A stretch of 64,000 nt of DNA from Volutella citrinella (lineage: Eukaryota; Ascomycota; Sordariomycetes; Hypocreales; Nectriaceae): NCBI GenBank assembly GCA_034401135.1, contig JAWZSP010000009.1, positions 62,001-126,000 on the forward strand, read 5' to 3'. Below the pieces are notes generated by a model. The model was not told where the DNA came from, ran no database searches, and saw only the letters and a list, made by a program, of their open reading frames with translations. The position numbers and the translations under genes were made by a program. Positions 10,129 to 20,125 of this stretch are shown piece after piece (position 1 is the stretch's first letter; each line of letters opens with the position of its first letter).

Positions 10129-12746
10129 ATGCAGACCGAGCGTCGCAAGTTCAAGCGGACAGCAAATGCGTGAGCCAGACCCATGTTCCGGCGCTGCGAG
10201 CGAGGAGAAAATGGACTGACGATAAGCCCAGATGTATCGCATGTCGCGAAAGTAAGATCAAATGCTCGGGCGAAAAGCCCTGCGCCAACTGTCAGCGCCG
10301 GTTCGTCAGCTGTCGCTTCGCGGATCCGGGCCACAAATTCGTCGTCTCCCAGAGGTTCGTTCTACTGACCCGTGCCATATCATGTCGCCCAGCAAAGCTG
10401 ACACGCCCATCTGGCATGTACAGGTATATGCAACCAATTGCTGTGGCTCCAAAGCACACCCCTGCCCAGCCCCCTCCTCGTGGGGTCGCAACGCCCAGCT
10501 CCAGTGATGCCACGTTTGTAACCGAAGAAAATATTGATCGTACGTTTTCCTCCGTTTGGTGATCCGCCTCGTCCCTTCTCTCCCAGTCTACTACTCGCCT
10601 TGCTCACACCTCCATGATGCAGCCGCACTGGCCCGGACAACAGGACAATCCGCAAGTCCCATCACCCCGCAGAGCACTCTGAGCGTATGGACCAGCCCAT
10701 TTACTGGACCCTCGAGGATAATCAAGAACACGCAGACAAACAAACGCAAATGGGGTGAGTACTTTCCCCGTATCATCCTTTGCCAGTACTCTAACAGTAT
10801 GAGCAAGTTTGGCTTGCACTGTGGTCAACCTGGTCATTTACCGCTCGACTCACCGTCATGATGACCGAAAAGCTACAGTTGAACTCGCCATATGATGCAC
10901 CGAACTTCCTAGGCACCGATGTGTATCCTTTGGACTGGAAACCTGTCGCCCTCGACGAACCTATTGATGTCAGTGGACTCCCTTCCATGGACCATGCCCT
11001 CTACCTCTTCAACACAGTCCAGTTCCATCTCGGCCACAACTACCACTTCTTTTACGAAGAAGAATTCCTCAAGAACCTACGAGACTTTTACAAAGGGGAT
11101 CCTGCGCAAAAGGCAACCGAGTCTCGTCTTTGGTTCATTCAGTTTCTTCTCGTCCTCGCCTTCGGGAAGGCATTTCTGTCGCGGTCAAGAGGCTCAACCC
11201 AACCACCAGGCCTCAATTACTTCCTCCATGCACTGGCACTAATGCCAGACCACTCGCGACTGTGGAAGGACAGCCTGTTGGCTATGGAGGTGCTATCACT
11301 GACGGGATTGTACTTTTACTCAGTAGATCACCGGGAGTCTGCCCACGTTTATGTAAACACCCGCTGACTTGAGGAAAATGATGAGATGACAGTTGCTGAC
11401 ATGTGGATCTTTTAGCTGGGACAAGCGATCCGTATTGCGCAACTGGAAGGGCTGCACACTCAGCTTCCCGAGGATGAGCTTGGGACCGAAACTGTCAACC
11501 GCTGCCGCAACATCTGGTGGACCTTGTATATTTTGGACCGAAGATTCTCTTCGTCTTTAGGCCTTCCAATGACAACACAAGACAGCGATATTACAACGGT
11601 GCTCCGCCCACCAGGTACTTGCTCACAAGAGGACACGGCTCTGAGTCTTCAAGTCAACCTATCCCACCTTCTCTCCGAAATCTTGAGGAGTAAGATCCTG
11701 ATTCTTTGCATCCCCCAAGTGAATGCTAATAGGCCTGCAGCTATCTACAAGTCTGAAAAGACGCAGCTCGATTCCTTCTTAGAGACAACCAAGAGTATTT
11801 TGCACACCTTGGCGGGCCATGCCCAGGAGATTGAGTCGATAATCAGTGCAAAATTTCGCAGTTCGATAAACATCTTGCCCAAAGGAATCCATCATATCAC
11901 GCTCTTATACCATCAGGTTGGTACCTCAGGAGTCTTCGTGAAAGCGACGCTAACAGTCGGGTGACCGCGAAGTGTGTTATTTTCGCCACCAGACCGCTAT
12001 TACTATCCGTCTTGAAAGAGCGGCTCGACAAGCTGGGACAAGGTGGAGAGGATTGGCAGGTGTTTATGAACCTAACAAAGCCGTTGATAGTAGCCGGCAT
12101 CAAGTCTGCTGTCAAGACACTTGAAATCCTGCGCGAAGAGGACAGCATGTTGGGTAGGTTTCGCAAGTGACTGGCTTGCAAAGATATCAAGCTGACGTTA
12201 AACTCCAATGTAGAGGTCTTTCTACCGTTTGATCTCGAATTTACCTACGGCGCCGCTATTCACCTTACCATGGCCTACGCACTCTTTCCCCGCGAAGCAG
12301 ACAGCGAAGCCAACATCAAGATGGCCCATAGCTTGTTGGATGAGATGATTGGCAAGGGAAACAGGATTGCCGAAATGAGGAAGGCGGAGCTGGTCCACCT
12401 CGAGGGGCTCTTTGAAGAACTGGTTCTAAGATCAGAACAGCAAGGGGTGCAGGTACTGACGCTGCTCACTCCCGAGGACGTCTCGATGGTTCCGCGAGGC
12501 CCCCCTGCGCAAGAAGTTGGGGCAGGGGATGGCATCGCCATGAATGCCGACAAGATTGGCCTACCAACGCTGTTGAACCCGGAGCTTTCACCACCTAGCA
12601 CGGCAATCATGACGGGAAATGACGAAGCCCTGGAGAGTTTCGGCATCTCATCAGAGGCATTCTTGATGATTATGGATCAGATGGGCTCGCACGAAATGCC
12701 GTACGGGATACTGAGTCAGGAAGAGCCCTGGCAGGAAGATGTTTGA
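10129..12746 (+). CDS. Zn(II)2Cys6 fungal-specific transcription factor
   Basis: Nine exons: 10129-10169, 10232-10354, 10424-10539, 10623-10754, 10808-11352, 11416-11689, 11741-11916, 11973-12153 and 12214-12746, giving 706 residues. The start at 10129 is chosen because removing the 62-nt first intron (GTGAGC donor, CTGAC branch, CAG acceptor) restores a textbook zinc cluster. That cluster is C15-x2-C18-x6-C25-x5-C31-x2-C34-x6-C41, preceded by the basic RRKFKR. A linker rich in proline and serine follows. The middle homology (Fungal_trans) domain includes WLALWSTWSFTARL and RNIWWTLYILDRRFSSSLG. The tail is acidic with no recognised motif. It is a nuclear DNA-binding activator or repressor; the target is unknown. 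It ends 119 nt from the end of the converging sterol reductase gene, so control of that gene is possible but only inferred from position. The gene structure is strongly supported. Confidence 0.88.
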
Positions 12747-12865
12747 GCGTTTGGGTGCAAAGCAATGGTGTTTGGCGCGGTGCATTATTAAGGCACCTGG
12801 TTTGGCCTGGCTATGGTTCTGCACTAGTCGCTATACCGACATGCGTTGATTCGATATCAAATTGT

Positions 12866-14435
12866 TTACCATATGCCGGGCACAAGTCTCCAGCGAACCC
12901 GCTTGCAGTATTCTGTCCACCCTGCCCCATATTTTGCAGAACATCTCTTCTCATCTCGGAGGCACCTGTGAAGCAGGAGAAGAGTCATGTGCAAGGCGTA
13001 GAACCATACCACTACTGCTGTGTCGCCGACCAAGGCACATGAGCAGTAGCTGAGAATGAGGTCACCCACGTAGTTGGCATGGCGGGACCAACCCCACCAG
13101 CCGCTGCACAACAAGAGGCTTTTATGTTCCTTTCCGTCTGATGTTGTATATGTCAACTCCATGAAGTCCGGTGACTTGCCCCATACCAGGTCCCGCCCCC
13201 CAGAGCGACGCAGCTTGTCCTTTTGATCATTGGCAGAGCGGAATATTGTGTAGCCTGCTAGCCCAGTGATGAATACGATGGATAGATAGAGGTTGGAAGG
13301 CGCAGTTGGATACATTCCGAGGTACTGTCCTTGCACAGTGTAAGTCATGGGTAGATAGCACAGGCAGCCCCAGGACAAATAGAATCCGTAATGATCATGT
13401 GCAATGTCAATAGTTCGCAGATACCACGACTCATTGACGAAGAAATCGAAAATATAAATGGCGTGGAGAATCGTGAGGAGAATTATTGAGGGCTGGACAG
13501 AGCCATGCTCTTGATACTGATAGGCAATGTTGGAAAGGTTACTGCGGACAAGATGTCATTAGCAGAGGTTGACATATGCTGAGAGAGAGTCGAGATAGAG
13601 ACCAACATCAGATTCCATATCATCATTCCCAATCGCCCATTTGTGAAGAGCTTCAAGTCGAACATTTGGCCGAAGCGGGGGTTCAATTCAATGCCCATGT
13701 AAAAGTCGTACATGAAGCAACCTGGAGACCGTCAACGGACCAGAACTCTTCTGTAATTTGGGTCATCTTACCGCTGAATTTGCGATCCCTCGGGTGGGTA
13801 GGGCTAACATAGGCTTTTAAAACAGCCAGGGCAGCAATGAGAATCCCTCCGAGGTTGGCGGCTGCGACCAGACTGTGCCAGTTCCGGGGAATGAATGCAG
13901 GGTCCAAAACTCCAACCCAACAAAGACCGAACAAGATGACATGGGTCACTACCCACGAATGGAGCCCATTCATTCGGTATGTGAGCAGATGCCCAGCTGG
14001 CGTGTACTGCCCAGACTTGACTTTGCCGGGGAGTAGGTGGAAAAGTGTTGCCTGCAACGCAATCCAGCAAGCAATTGCAAATGAGCCTTTGAGGGTGAGA
14101 GCTGGGCTGTTGTCGACGAGGACAGACATAAGACCTTGCTTTGCCACTGCGCCGGCAAACGAGCAGAGTGAGCCGTTGAAAGAATTGAGAGTGACAAATA
14201 TGGAAAGCGACATGAGCGGCGCAAGGAACAGGGGAGCAGAGGCGACGAGGGAACTGAGCCAAGATCTGCCCACGCCAGCGCGACCCCAGGAGATGAGGTT
14301 GCTAGCGGTGACCAGGTTTCCGTCGGGCCCGGCATTGGATTTTGCAGATGATCGCCTCCTGTGCGCCTGTATCATGCCTGCCGATGCAGGGGTCCCCTGA
14401 ATTCCCTCCTCTTGCTTCGTAATAAGGTATGCCAT
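12866..14435 (-). CDS. Delta-7 sterol reductase (DHCR7-type, ERG4/ERG24 superfamily)
   Basis: Three exons on the minus strand: 14435-13772, 13721-13607 and 13541-12866, giving 484 residues, close to animal and plant 7-dehydrocholesterol reductases (about 430-475). The family order is visible: TPAGHLLTYRMNGLHSW, then DFYMGIELNPRFG, WNLINLSNIAYQ across an intron, DFFVNESWYLRTIDIAHDH, FRSANDQKD, SGWWGWSRHANYVGDL (from about 406), LLHRCLRDEKRC (449-460) and the final RWRLVPGIW. The PGI(F/W) ending and the TPAG and NGLQ/H-W segments separate DHCR7 from the C14 (ERG24) and C24(28) (ERG4) reductases, which end differently. It has about nine membrane helices and is expected in the endoplasmic reticulum, reducing the sterol C7-C8 double bond with NADPH. 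Ascomycetes normally keep that bond in ergosterol, so the substrate here may be another sterol or triterpenoid. An in-frame extension upstream of 14435 lacks support, so the exact start is the least certain point. Confidence 0.88.
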
Positions 14436-15590
14436 TCTAATTACCGCTGTTGAGTCGAGTCTGTGGCTCTCAGGCTGTGGAGGGAAGATGTTGGGAAGCA
14501 ATGCCACGCAACAAGAATTGAGGACACAGGCGTCGAATTTGGAAGCACATGCAAAATACAGCGGGCCAGTGCGGCCTTTTATGCGTCGGCTACGTCGTGC
14601 AATTGCCATGCCAGACCGCTGGATGTCTCAGTTTTGTGTAGCCATGTCTCTCAGTCAGATGGTGAGCAGTCCATCAGCCGGCGGAGGGGCTGTCGGTTAC
14701 ACAAGAAGAGCAATGAAGAAATGCATTTGCACATGGAAATGGAAAGGATGCCTGATATCCCATGACTTCAAGAAGGCCGTGTGGTGTGCACATTGACTTG
14801 GCTGCGCCTTGAGGTGGTTTGATCCTGATGGTGGGTGATGTCTCATCTTGCATCTTCCCTCGACACTAATGCAGCGAGTGGTTGGGGCGGCTTATCACAG
14901 GAGTGGTAATCCATTTACGTACCTTGCATGCTCCATTGGGGTCGCAAACCGCAATGTGATGTAGAATTATAGAGTGCCTGGCAGCTGAAGCCGTTCGACA
15001 ATCGGTCGCACACTCGCACTTCATGTTGTCAGTCATAGGATGTGCCCTGTGAAACAATTCGGCATCGAGCTGGTATTTTTCTGGTATTGAGGACTTGGAC
15101 CGGATTTTCACTCAAACTGGCGGATGCATGAGACTCAAAGTGATGGCGTGGCTGTAATCCACGTTGGTAAATCCATCGTAACTAGCATCGCATCTGTCGT
15201 TGCCCCAGTTCACCACAGTAAGTGCGATCCATCCAATCACCTTAGTATCGGGACTCGGACCAGCCTGAATGCCGAGCCGTCAGCTCTCACAGCCACATTT
15301 CAAATCATCCCACCGGCTGGAGGAGCCTCACGCACCACTACGTACAGCATCAAGCCATTCATGTTACCACTGGTCTTACACCATGGCTCATGATTGGTCA
15401 ATGCGCCAATAAGCTGCAGGTCTTTTTGTGATGCTAATGACGGCATTGAGGATTATTAATAATGGCCAAAAATATGTTGTCGAACATTCAGCGGCATAGT
15501 ATGTTGAATGGCTATATATATCCTAATGCAGCCATCACCGAGCGTGCGAATAGAATGTGATGCAATATCCAACCATTCAACAATCCCATC
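14436..15590. other. 1.15-kb divergent intergenic region
   Basis: Shared upstream region of the sterol reductase (-) and MDR oxidoreductase (+). A TATATATA box at 15513-15520 lies about 70 nt before the MDR start. Open frames of 80-102 codons show no domain. Confidence 0.5.
15513..15520 (+). promoter_or_regulatory. TATA box of the MDR oxidoreductase gene
   Basis: TATATATA about 70 nt upstream of the ATG at 15591, the expected core promoter position. The call rests on sequence and spacing. Confidence 0.45.
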
Positions 15591-16640
15591 ATGCCTCGCA
15601 CACAAAACGCCGTTGTCGTCCACGAAATTGGCAAGCCAGTCACTCTGACCAGCGAATGGCCCATTCCTGAGCCTGGAGCAAACCAGGTTCAGGTGCGTGT
15701 CAAGGTGGCAGGCATCAATCCGCACGACCAGAAGATGCGTGATTGGGGCCTCATGATTGAAAAGATGCTTCCCGCTGTTCTCACCAACGACGTCGTCGGG
15801 ATAGTCACGAAGCTAGGCCCCAGTGTCTCCGGCGTTGCGGTGGGAGACCGAGTTGTGTACCAGGCTGGCTTGCCAGGTCCGGGAGAAACGGCTCATCAGA
15901 CCGGCCTGCAAGAGTACACCGTCGCAGACCAACTGGCCTTGGCCAAGATTCCAGAGTCTGTCTCCGACGACGAGGCCGCCAGTCTTCCAACCAACATCAT
16001 AGCCTCTCTAGTGGCCATCTTTGAGAGTCTGGAGATCCCGCCGCCGTGGTCACCTGCAGCTGCGGAGTTTGACTATGCCGGCACAACTCTTCTGATCGTC
16101 GGAGGGGGTTCAAACTGTGGTCGTTTCGCCGTGCAATTGGCCAAACTGGCATCTATCGGGCGCATCGTCGTGGTCGGTGGCAACGAGGAACAGCTAAAGG
16201 CCTTTGGGGCTACCCATGTTATTGACCGCCACGGAGGGTACGATATTGTGCTGTCCCGCATTCGTGAAGTTGTGGGAGACGACTTGATCTATGCTGTCGA
16301 CGCTGTAAACCGCCCGGACGACCAACACTTTACCCTCAACGCCCTGTCGAGTCACAAGAAGGGCGTCATGGCTCGTCTAGTGCCCAACGGCCCGATTGAT
16401 GAGTCAAAGGTACTAGGAAAGGACAGCGGCTTCGAGGTGAAGGATGTATTTGGCATGTCGCATGTCTTTCCGAAGCTGGCGGCTGGCTTCTGGCCGAGGG
16501 TGATGGGGTACATTGAGAACGGGAAGATTAAGCCGCTGTCGTATACCGTTAAGCATGGGCTTTCGGCAGAGAACGTCAACGAGGTGCTGGATGCTTACAA
16601 GAATGGCGAGAGGGTGGTGCAGACACACATCCATCTGTAG
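15591..16640 (+). CDS. Zinc-less medium-chain dehydrogenase/reductase (enoyl-reductase-like)
   Basis: Single exon, 349 residues. It has the GroES-like N-terminal catalytic domain (AGINPHDQKMRDW, then DVVGIVTKLGPSVSGVAVGDRV) followed by a Rossmann domain with LLIVGGGSNCGRFAVQLAKL for NAD(P)H. The cysteine cluster that binds structural zinc in alcohol dehydrogenases and the catalytic zinc ligands are missing. It therefore belongs with quinone-oxidoreductase, trans-enoyl-reductase and TOXD-like proteins that reduce activated double bonds with NADPH. Fungal relatives occur both as housekeeping detoxification enzymes and as trans-acting reductases of biosynthetic clusters; no polyketide synthase lies in this window. 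It is cytosolic, with no signal peptide. The start is a good-context ATG behind a TATA box. Its position divergent from the sterol reductase suggests, but does not prove, a shared role. Confidence 0.88.
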   Translation: MPRTQNAVVVHEIGKPVTLTSEWPIPEPGANQVQVRVKVAGINPHDQKMRDWGLMIEKMLPAVLTNDVVGIVTKLGPSVSGVAVGDRVVYQAGLPGPGETAHQTGLQEYTVADQLALAKIPESVSDDEAASLPTNIIASLVAIFESLEIPPPWSPAAAEFDYAGTTLLIVGGGSNCGRFAVQLAKLASIGRIVVVGGNEEQLKAFGATHVIDRHGGYDIVLSRIREVVGDDLIYAVDAVNRPDDQHFTLNALSSHKKGVMARLVPNGPIDESKVLGKDSGFEVKDVFGMSHVFPKLAAGFWPRVMGYIENGKIKPLSYTVKHGLSAENVNEVLDAYKNGERVVQTHIHL

Positions 16641-16984
16641 ATGCGGCCGTGCCTAGTCTATAAGTCCGACGGTCAGTTTGCCTGCAGGGGCAGACTACAG
16701 GTCATCCAAGAAATTAGTCAAATCCTAGTCAATACATGCGGCATCGGCCCCTTTGATAAATGATCGAATGATGGCCGGCTGCTCGGCTACGAATCGCCCG
16801 GTCGGCGGACCACCGCCGCGACGTTGCACGCTCTCATGACAGCCCATGACCCCGCTAATCGCCGCTAGACGGACAGTTCCCGCACGCGGACACGGCCGGA
16901 CGCCGCCTGTAGGTATCATTAAATAGCGCCGATGCCCCCCGCATTCACCGGGCATCACTATCAATACAGCATAAACAAGTCATC
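16641..16984. other. Short intergenic spacer
   Basis: Holds the MDR 3' flank and the promoter region of the FMN enzyme gene. It is fairly GC-rich and shows no distinct element beyond an AT-rich TTAAATAG near 16918-16925. Confidence 0.4.
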
Positions 16985-18223
16985 ATGGCCAGTGAAGCCG
17001 ATAACGCCATAGCGCCAATCACGGTTGCTGAGATCAAGGACCTCGCCAAGTCCAAGCTGAGCAAGCCCGTCTGGAACTACTACACGACCGGAGCAGATGA
17101 GCACTTTACCCTTGATCGCAATACTGCCATTTATTCCAAGTTAGAGACCCTCCTCTCATCATCTTGATCCATCACTAATGCTTTGGTGTGTGGCAGGCTC
17201 CTCCTTCGACCACGCGTTCTTCGCAATGTGTCCACCATCGACACATCAACCACCATTTTTGGCAAGCGATATGACATTCCCATTGCCATTGCCCCAAGCG
17301 CCTACCAGAGGCTGGTCGGGGGTGAAGGCGAGATTGACATGGCGCGTGCCAGCTACGCGCTTGGCACGTCTTTTACTCTGTCATCAAACGCAACCACCTC
17401 GCTCGAGGATGTCATGGATGCCCTGCCGGCGCGTGACTCCATCTACCCAAGGCCCTGGTTCCAGCTGTACTTTTTGCGATCCCGAGAACACACCTCCAAA
17501 GTGATTAAGCGCGCAGAGAAGGCGGGGTATGAAGCCCTCGTGCTCACGGTAGACACTGTCGTACTTGGCAACAGACGTGGGGAGCGCAAGACACCTCTGA
17601 AGCTTCCCCCGGGGATGGCAACGGCGAACAGGGCATCGCGGCAAGCTGGCGGAGTCTCCAAGGGAAGACTGTTGCTCAATGCAGCGACGGCGGCCGAAGC
17701 GAAACGGGTTGATGAAGAGAACGGGGACTTTCTTGTCGACCGCTCCCTCGAGTGGGATGAGGTGGTCCGTTGGATGCGCAGTCAGACATCCATGAAAATC
17801 ATTGTCAAGGGCATCATGACCGGCGAGGATGCGAGCAGAGCGATAGAAGCCGGTGTGGACGCCATTGTAGTATCCAACCACGGTGGGCGGCAGCTCGACG
17901 GCGTCCCCTCTACGCTCGAGGTGCTCCCCGAAATTGCAAAGGTTGCCAGTGGAAAGATTCCCATCATATTCGACGGTGGCATCTCCATGGGGAGCGACGT
18001 CTTCAAAGCCCTGGCTCTCGGGGCTGACCTTTGCCTACTTGGTCGGTCGGCACTCTGGGGACTCGCGTACAAGGGCCAACAGGGTGTTGAGGAGGTCTTG
18101 CATATCTTGGAACGGGAGCTGTGGCGTACAATGGCTCTGGCTGGGGCTAAGTCGATCTCTGCGATAACAAAGGACATGGTGGGAGTGGCAAGAAGCGATG
18201 GGTTTGGCGTCGCCAAGCTGTAG
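16985..18223 (+). CDS. FMN-dependent alpha-hydroxy-acid oxidase/dehydrogenase
   Basis: Two exons, 16985-17139 and 17197-18223, giving 393 residues. It has a TIM-barrel flavoenzyme layout: VWNYYTTGADEHFTLDRN near the N-terminus (active-site tyrosine region), LRPRVLRNVS, PIAIAPSAYQRL, QLYFLRSRE for FMN, the lysine in IIVKGIMTGEDA, the catalytic histidine and arginine in SNHGGRQLDGVPSTL, and the phosphate-binding FDGGISMGSDVFKALALGA with LLGRSALWGLA. These enzymes oxidise L-2-hydroxy acids such as lactate, glycolate or mandelate to 2-oxo acids. No cytochrome b5 domain precedes the barrel, so it is not a flavocytochrome b2 and probably passes electrons to oxygen or another acceptor. It has neither a mitochondrial presequence nor an obvious peroxisomal tail. 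It converges with the Gfo/Idh gene and may act in the same catabolic island. The family call is firm; the substrate is open. Confidence 0.9.
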
Positions 18224-18440
18224 AAGCTGGAGTTGAGTCAAGAAGCGTTGTTTGCGACGAATTGGCGGCTAGTCATCCAATTCATCCATTTCTCTTCTCA
18301 TGCTTGGTTGAGCAGATTCTCCATATAAGATCGAGAATCCTGCCCGAATCAAGAGAGGTAGTGTCTCAACCAGGATATTAGCCTCGGTCATTTTGTTCTA
18401 TTCATTTCTCGTTGTAACGAGCCCGCTGTAATGTATGCAT

Positions 18441-19566
18441 CTAGAGACGTGCCCGCTCCGTCTGGTCGCCATTGCCATTAAACCAAATCTTCTGTCCCGT
18501 AATCATCGACTCCTGAAGCGCGGCACCAATCCTGACCGCAGCGACAGCAGTGGCCAGCTTGACGGGAACCTCAACATCATCCAGGCAGCAATCCGTAAAC
18601 TCCACAGCCTCCTGCTTGAAGGCGTTCTTGAACCTCTCCCAGTAGTTTTGCGGCAACTCCTGTCGGATCCCACCGGGCTGGTAGATGCGCACATGGTTGG
18701 ATGTGGGAACCAGGTTGACGCTCAGCTTGCCCTTTGTGCCGATGATTTCAGTCGAGTCTTCCTGACCGGCGGCCATCATGCGCGACGCGTAGAGGTGCAC
18801 GATCCTTCCGTCGACAAACTCGATGAGGCCGACGGCATTGTCGCAGTCGTTGTGCTTCTTGAGGTCGGGCTCGACAGCAGTGATGCCCACGGCCGACACG
18901 GACTTGACCTTGCTCTCTCCGTCCTCGCCAAAGAACCACAGCGCAAGGTCAATGTCGTGGATGGAGCAGTCGACAAAGATGCCGCCGCTGAACTCGGCAT
19001 AGGCGACGAAGAAGCCCGAAGGGTCCAGCACATCGCACGTCTGGCTTCGGAGAATTGAAGGGCGTCCAATCAGGCCGGCGCTCATCTTGCCGTGGGCATC
19101 TCGGTAGCTCTCGTCGAACCGGCGCGAGAATCCGCACATGACTTTGAGCTCTGGTCTGGTGGCGGCGGCATCCACCACGGTTTGAGACTGGGGTATTGTC
19201 AATGAATGGTCCTCATCAAGACATGACTGAATGACATACCACCTCCGCTGTCGTGGCCAGCGGCTTCTCGCACAGGACATGCTTGCCGGCCTTGATGGCA
19301 GCAATCGTCTGAGAGGCATGGACTGCTGTGGCCGAGGCAACACAGATAGCCTCGAGGCCTTGGTGTCGGATCATGTCGTCGTAGTTCTCATACACCTTGA
19401 CGCCAGCGACGCCAAGCGTCTCCTCGGCCCATTGTCGCTCAGCAGCATCTGGTGAAGACACGGCCACCAGCTCTGCCCGGGGAACGGATTGGAAGAAGTT
19501 GAGGGCATGTCGCTTGCCCATGCGACCGAGTCCGGCCACGCCAATCTTGAGTTTTCGGGGAGCCAT
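18441..19566 (-). CDS. Gfo/Idh/MocA family NAD(P)-dependent oxidoreductase (inositol 2-dehydrogenase-like)
   Basis: Two exons on the minus strand, 19566-19240 and 19187-18441, giving 357 residues, the usual family length. The N-terminal Rossmann fold shows KIGVAGLGRMGKRHA, then the family EKP motif (VLCEKPLATT) with the catalytic lysine, and the C-terminal alpha/beta domain has CSIHDIDLALWF with the catalytic histidine and aspartate. Together these point to oxidation of a sugar or cyclitol hydroxyl to a ketone; myo-inositol 2-dehydrogenase is the closest well-known type, but many members take other sugars. It is cytosolic. The start at 19566 lies about 70 nt after a TATAAAG box on the same strand. 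It sits between an FMN hydroxy-acid enzyme and a regulator/transporter pair, which supports a sugar- or polyol-use role. A 207-codon antisense frame here is only its mirror. Confidence 0.9.
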
Positions 19567-20125
19567 GGTCTTTGTCTGTGTGATGTATGGAAGCAGTGCC
19601 TGGTACTTCACGATCAATGACAGCTCTGGGGTCCTTTATACCCCATCAATGTCAACTGCGGGCTCTCGGCGCGCCACAGCTGCGGAGTTCCTCACCAAAT
19701 ATCCGCTCTGAAGCATCTGGTCCCGTTACCGGGGGCATGCTAATTGCTTCAGGACGTCTGTTCGCAGGAAGCCATTGGCGGTCTTCTCACTCATCGGTGT
19801 GCAAAGATCGGGACGACTAGCCAGCAATCTTGGATCGGGAGTGAGGGGCCGTGCGGGAGGAAATGACCCCTGGATACGAGGAAATGCGCTCCGTGCGGCA
19901 TTATCTCCCCTGCGCCGGACGCCATTCCCAACTCCAACCCCGGGGCAATTTCCTCCGTTCGGCGTCTCCACAGATCAACAGCTGGCTACTCCAACCAAGT
20001 CCAACCAGGGAATCCTATTCGGCCCATTCCCCACCGTCGTCACACAACAGCAGCACTGACTAAACGGACAGTCATCTGATGCAAGCCTGTATTGACAAGA
20101 GTCTCAGCTAACTTAATACGCGCCT
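19567..20125. other. Intergenic spacer
   Basis: Promoter region of the Gfo/Idh gene (with a TATA box) and the 3' flank of the minus-strand regulator gene. Short open frames here show no domain. Confidence 0.45.
19634..19640 (-). promoter_or_regulatory. TATA box of the Gfo/Idh gene
   Basis: TATAAAG on the minus strand about 70 nt before the start codon at 19566; canonical sequence and spacing. Confidence 0.5.

Noticed and set aside
10170..10562. Start of the first zinc-cluster regulator at GTG 10170
   Set aside because: Eukaryotic genes start at ATG; the ATG at 10129 with a 62-nt intron gives a canonical cluster and basic N-terminus.
18435..19058. 207-codon plus-strand open frame
   Set aside because: It is antisense to the well-supported Gfo/Idh gene and has no domain; codon bias of the real gene explains the lack of stops.
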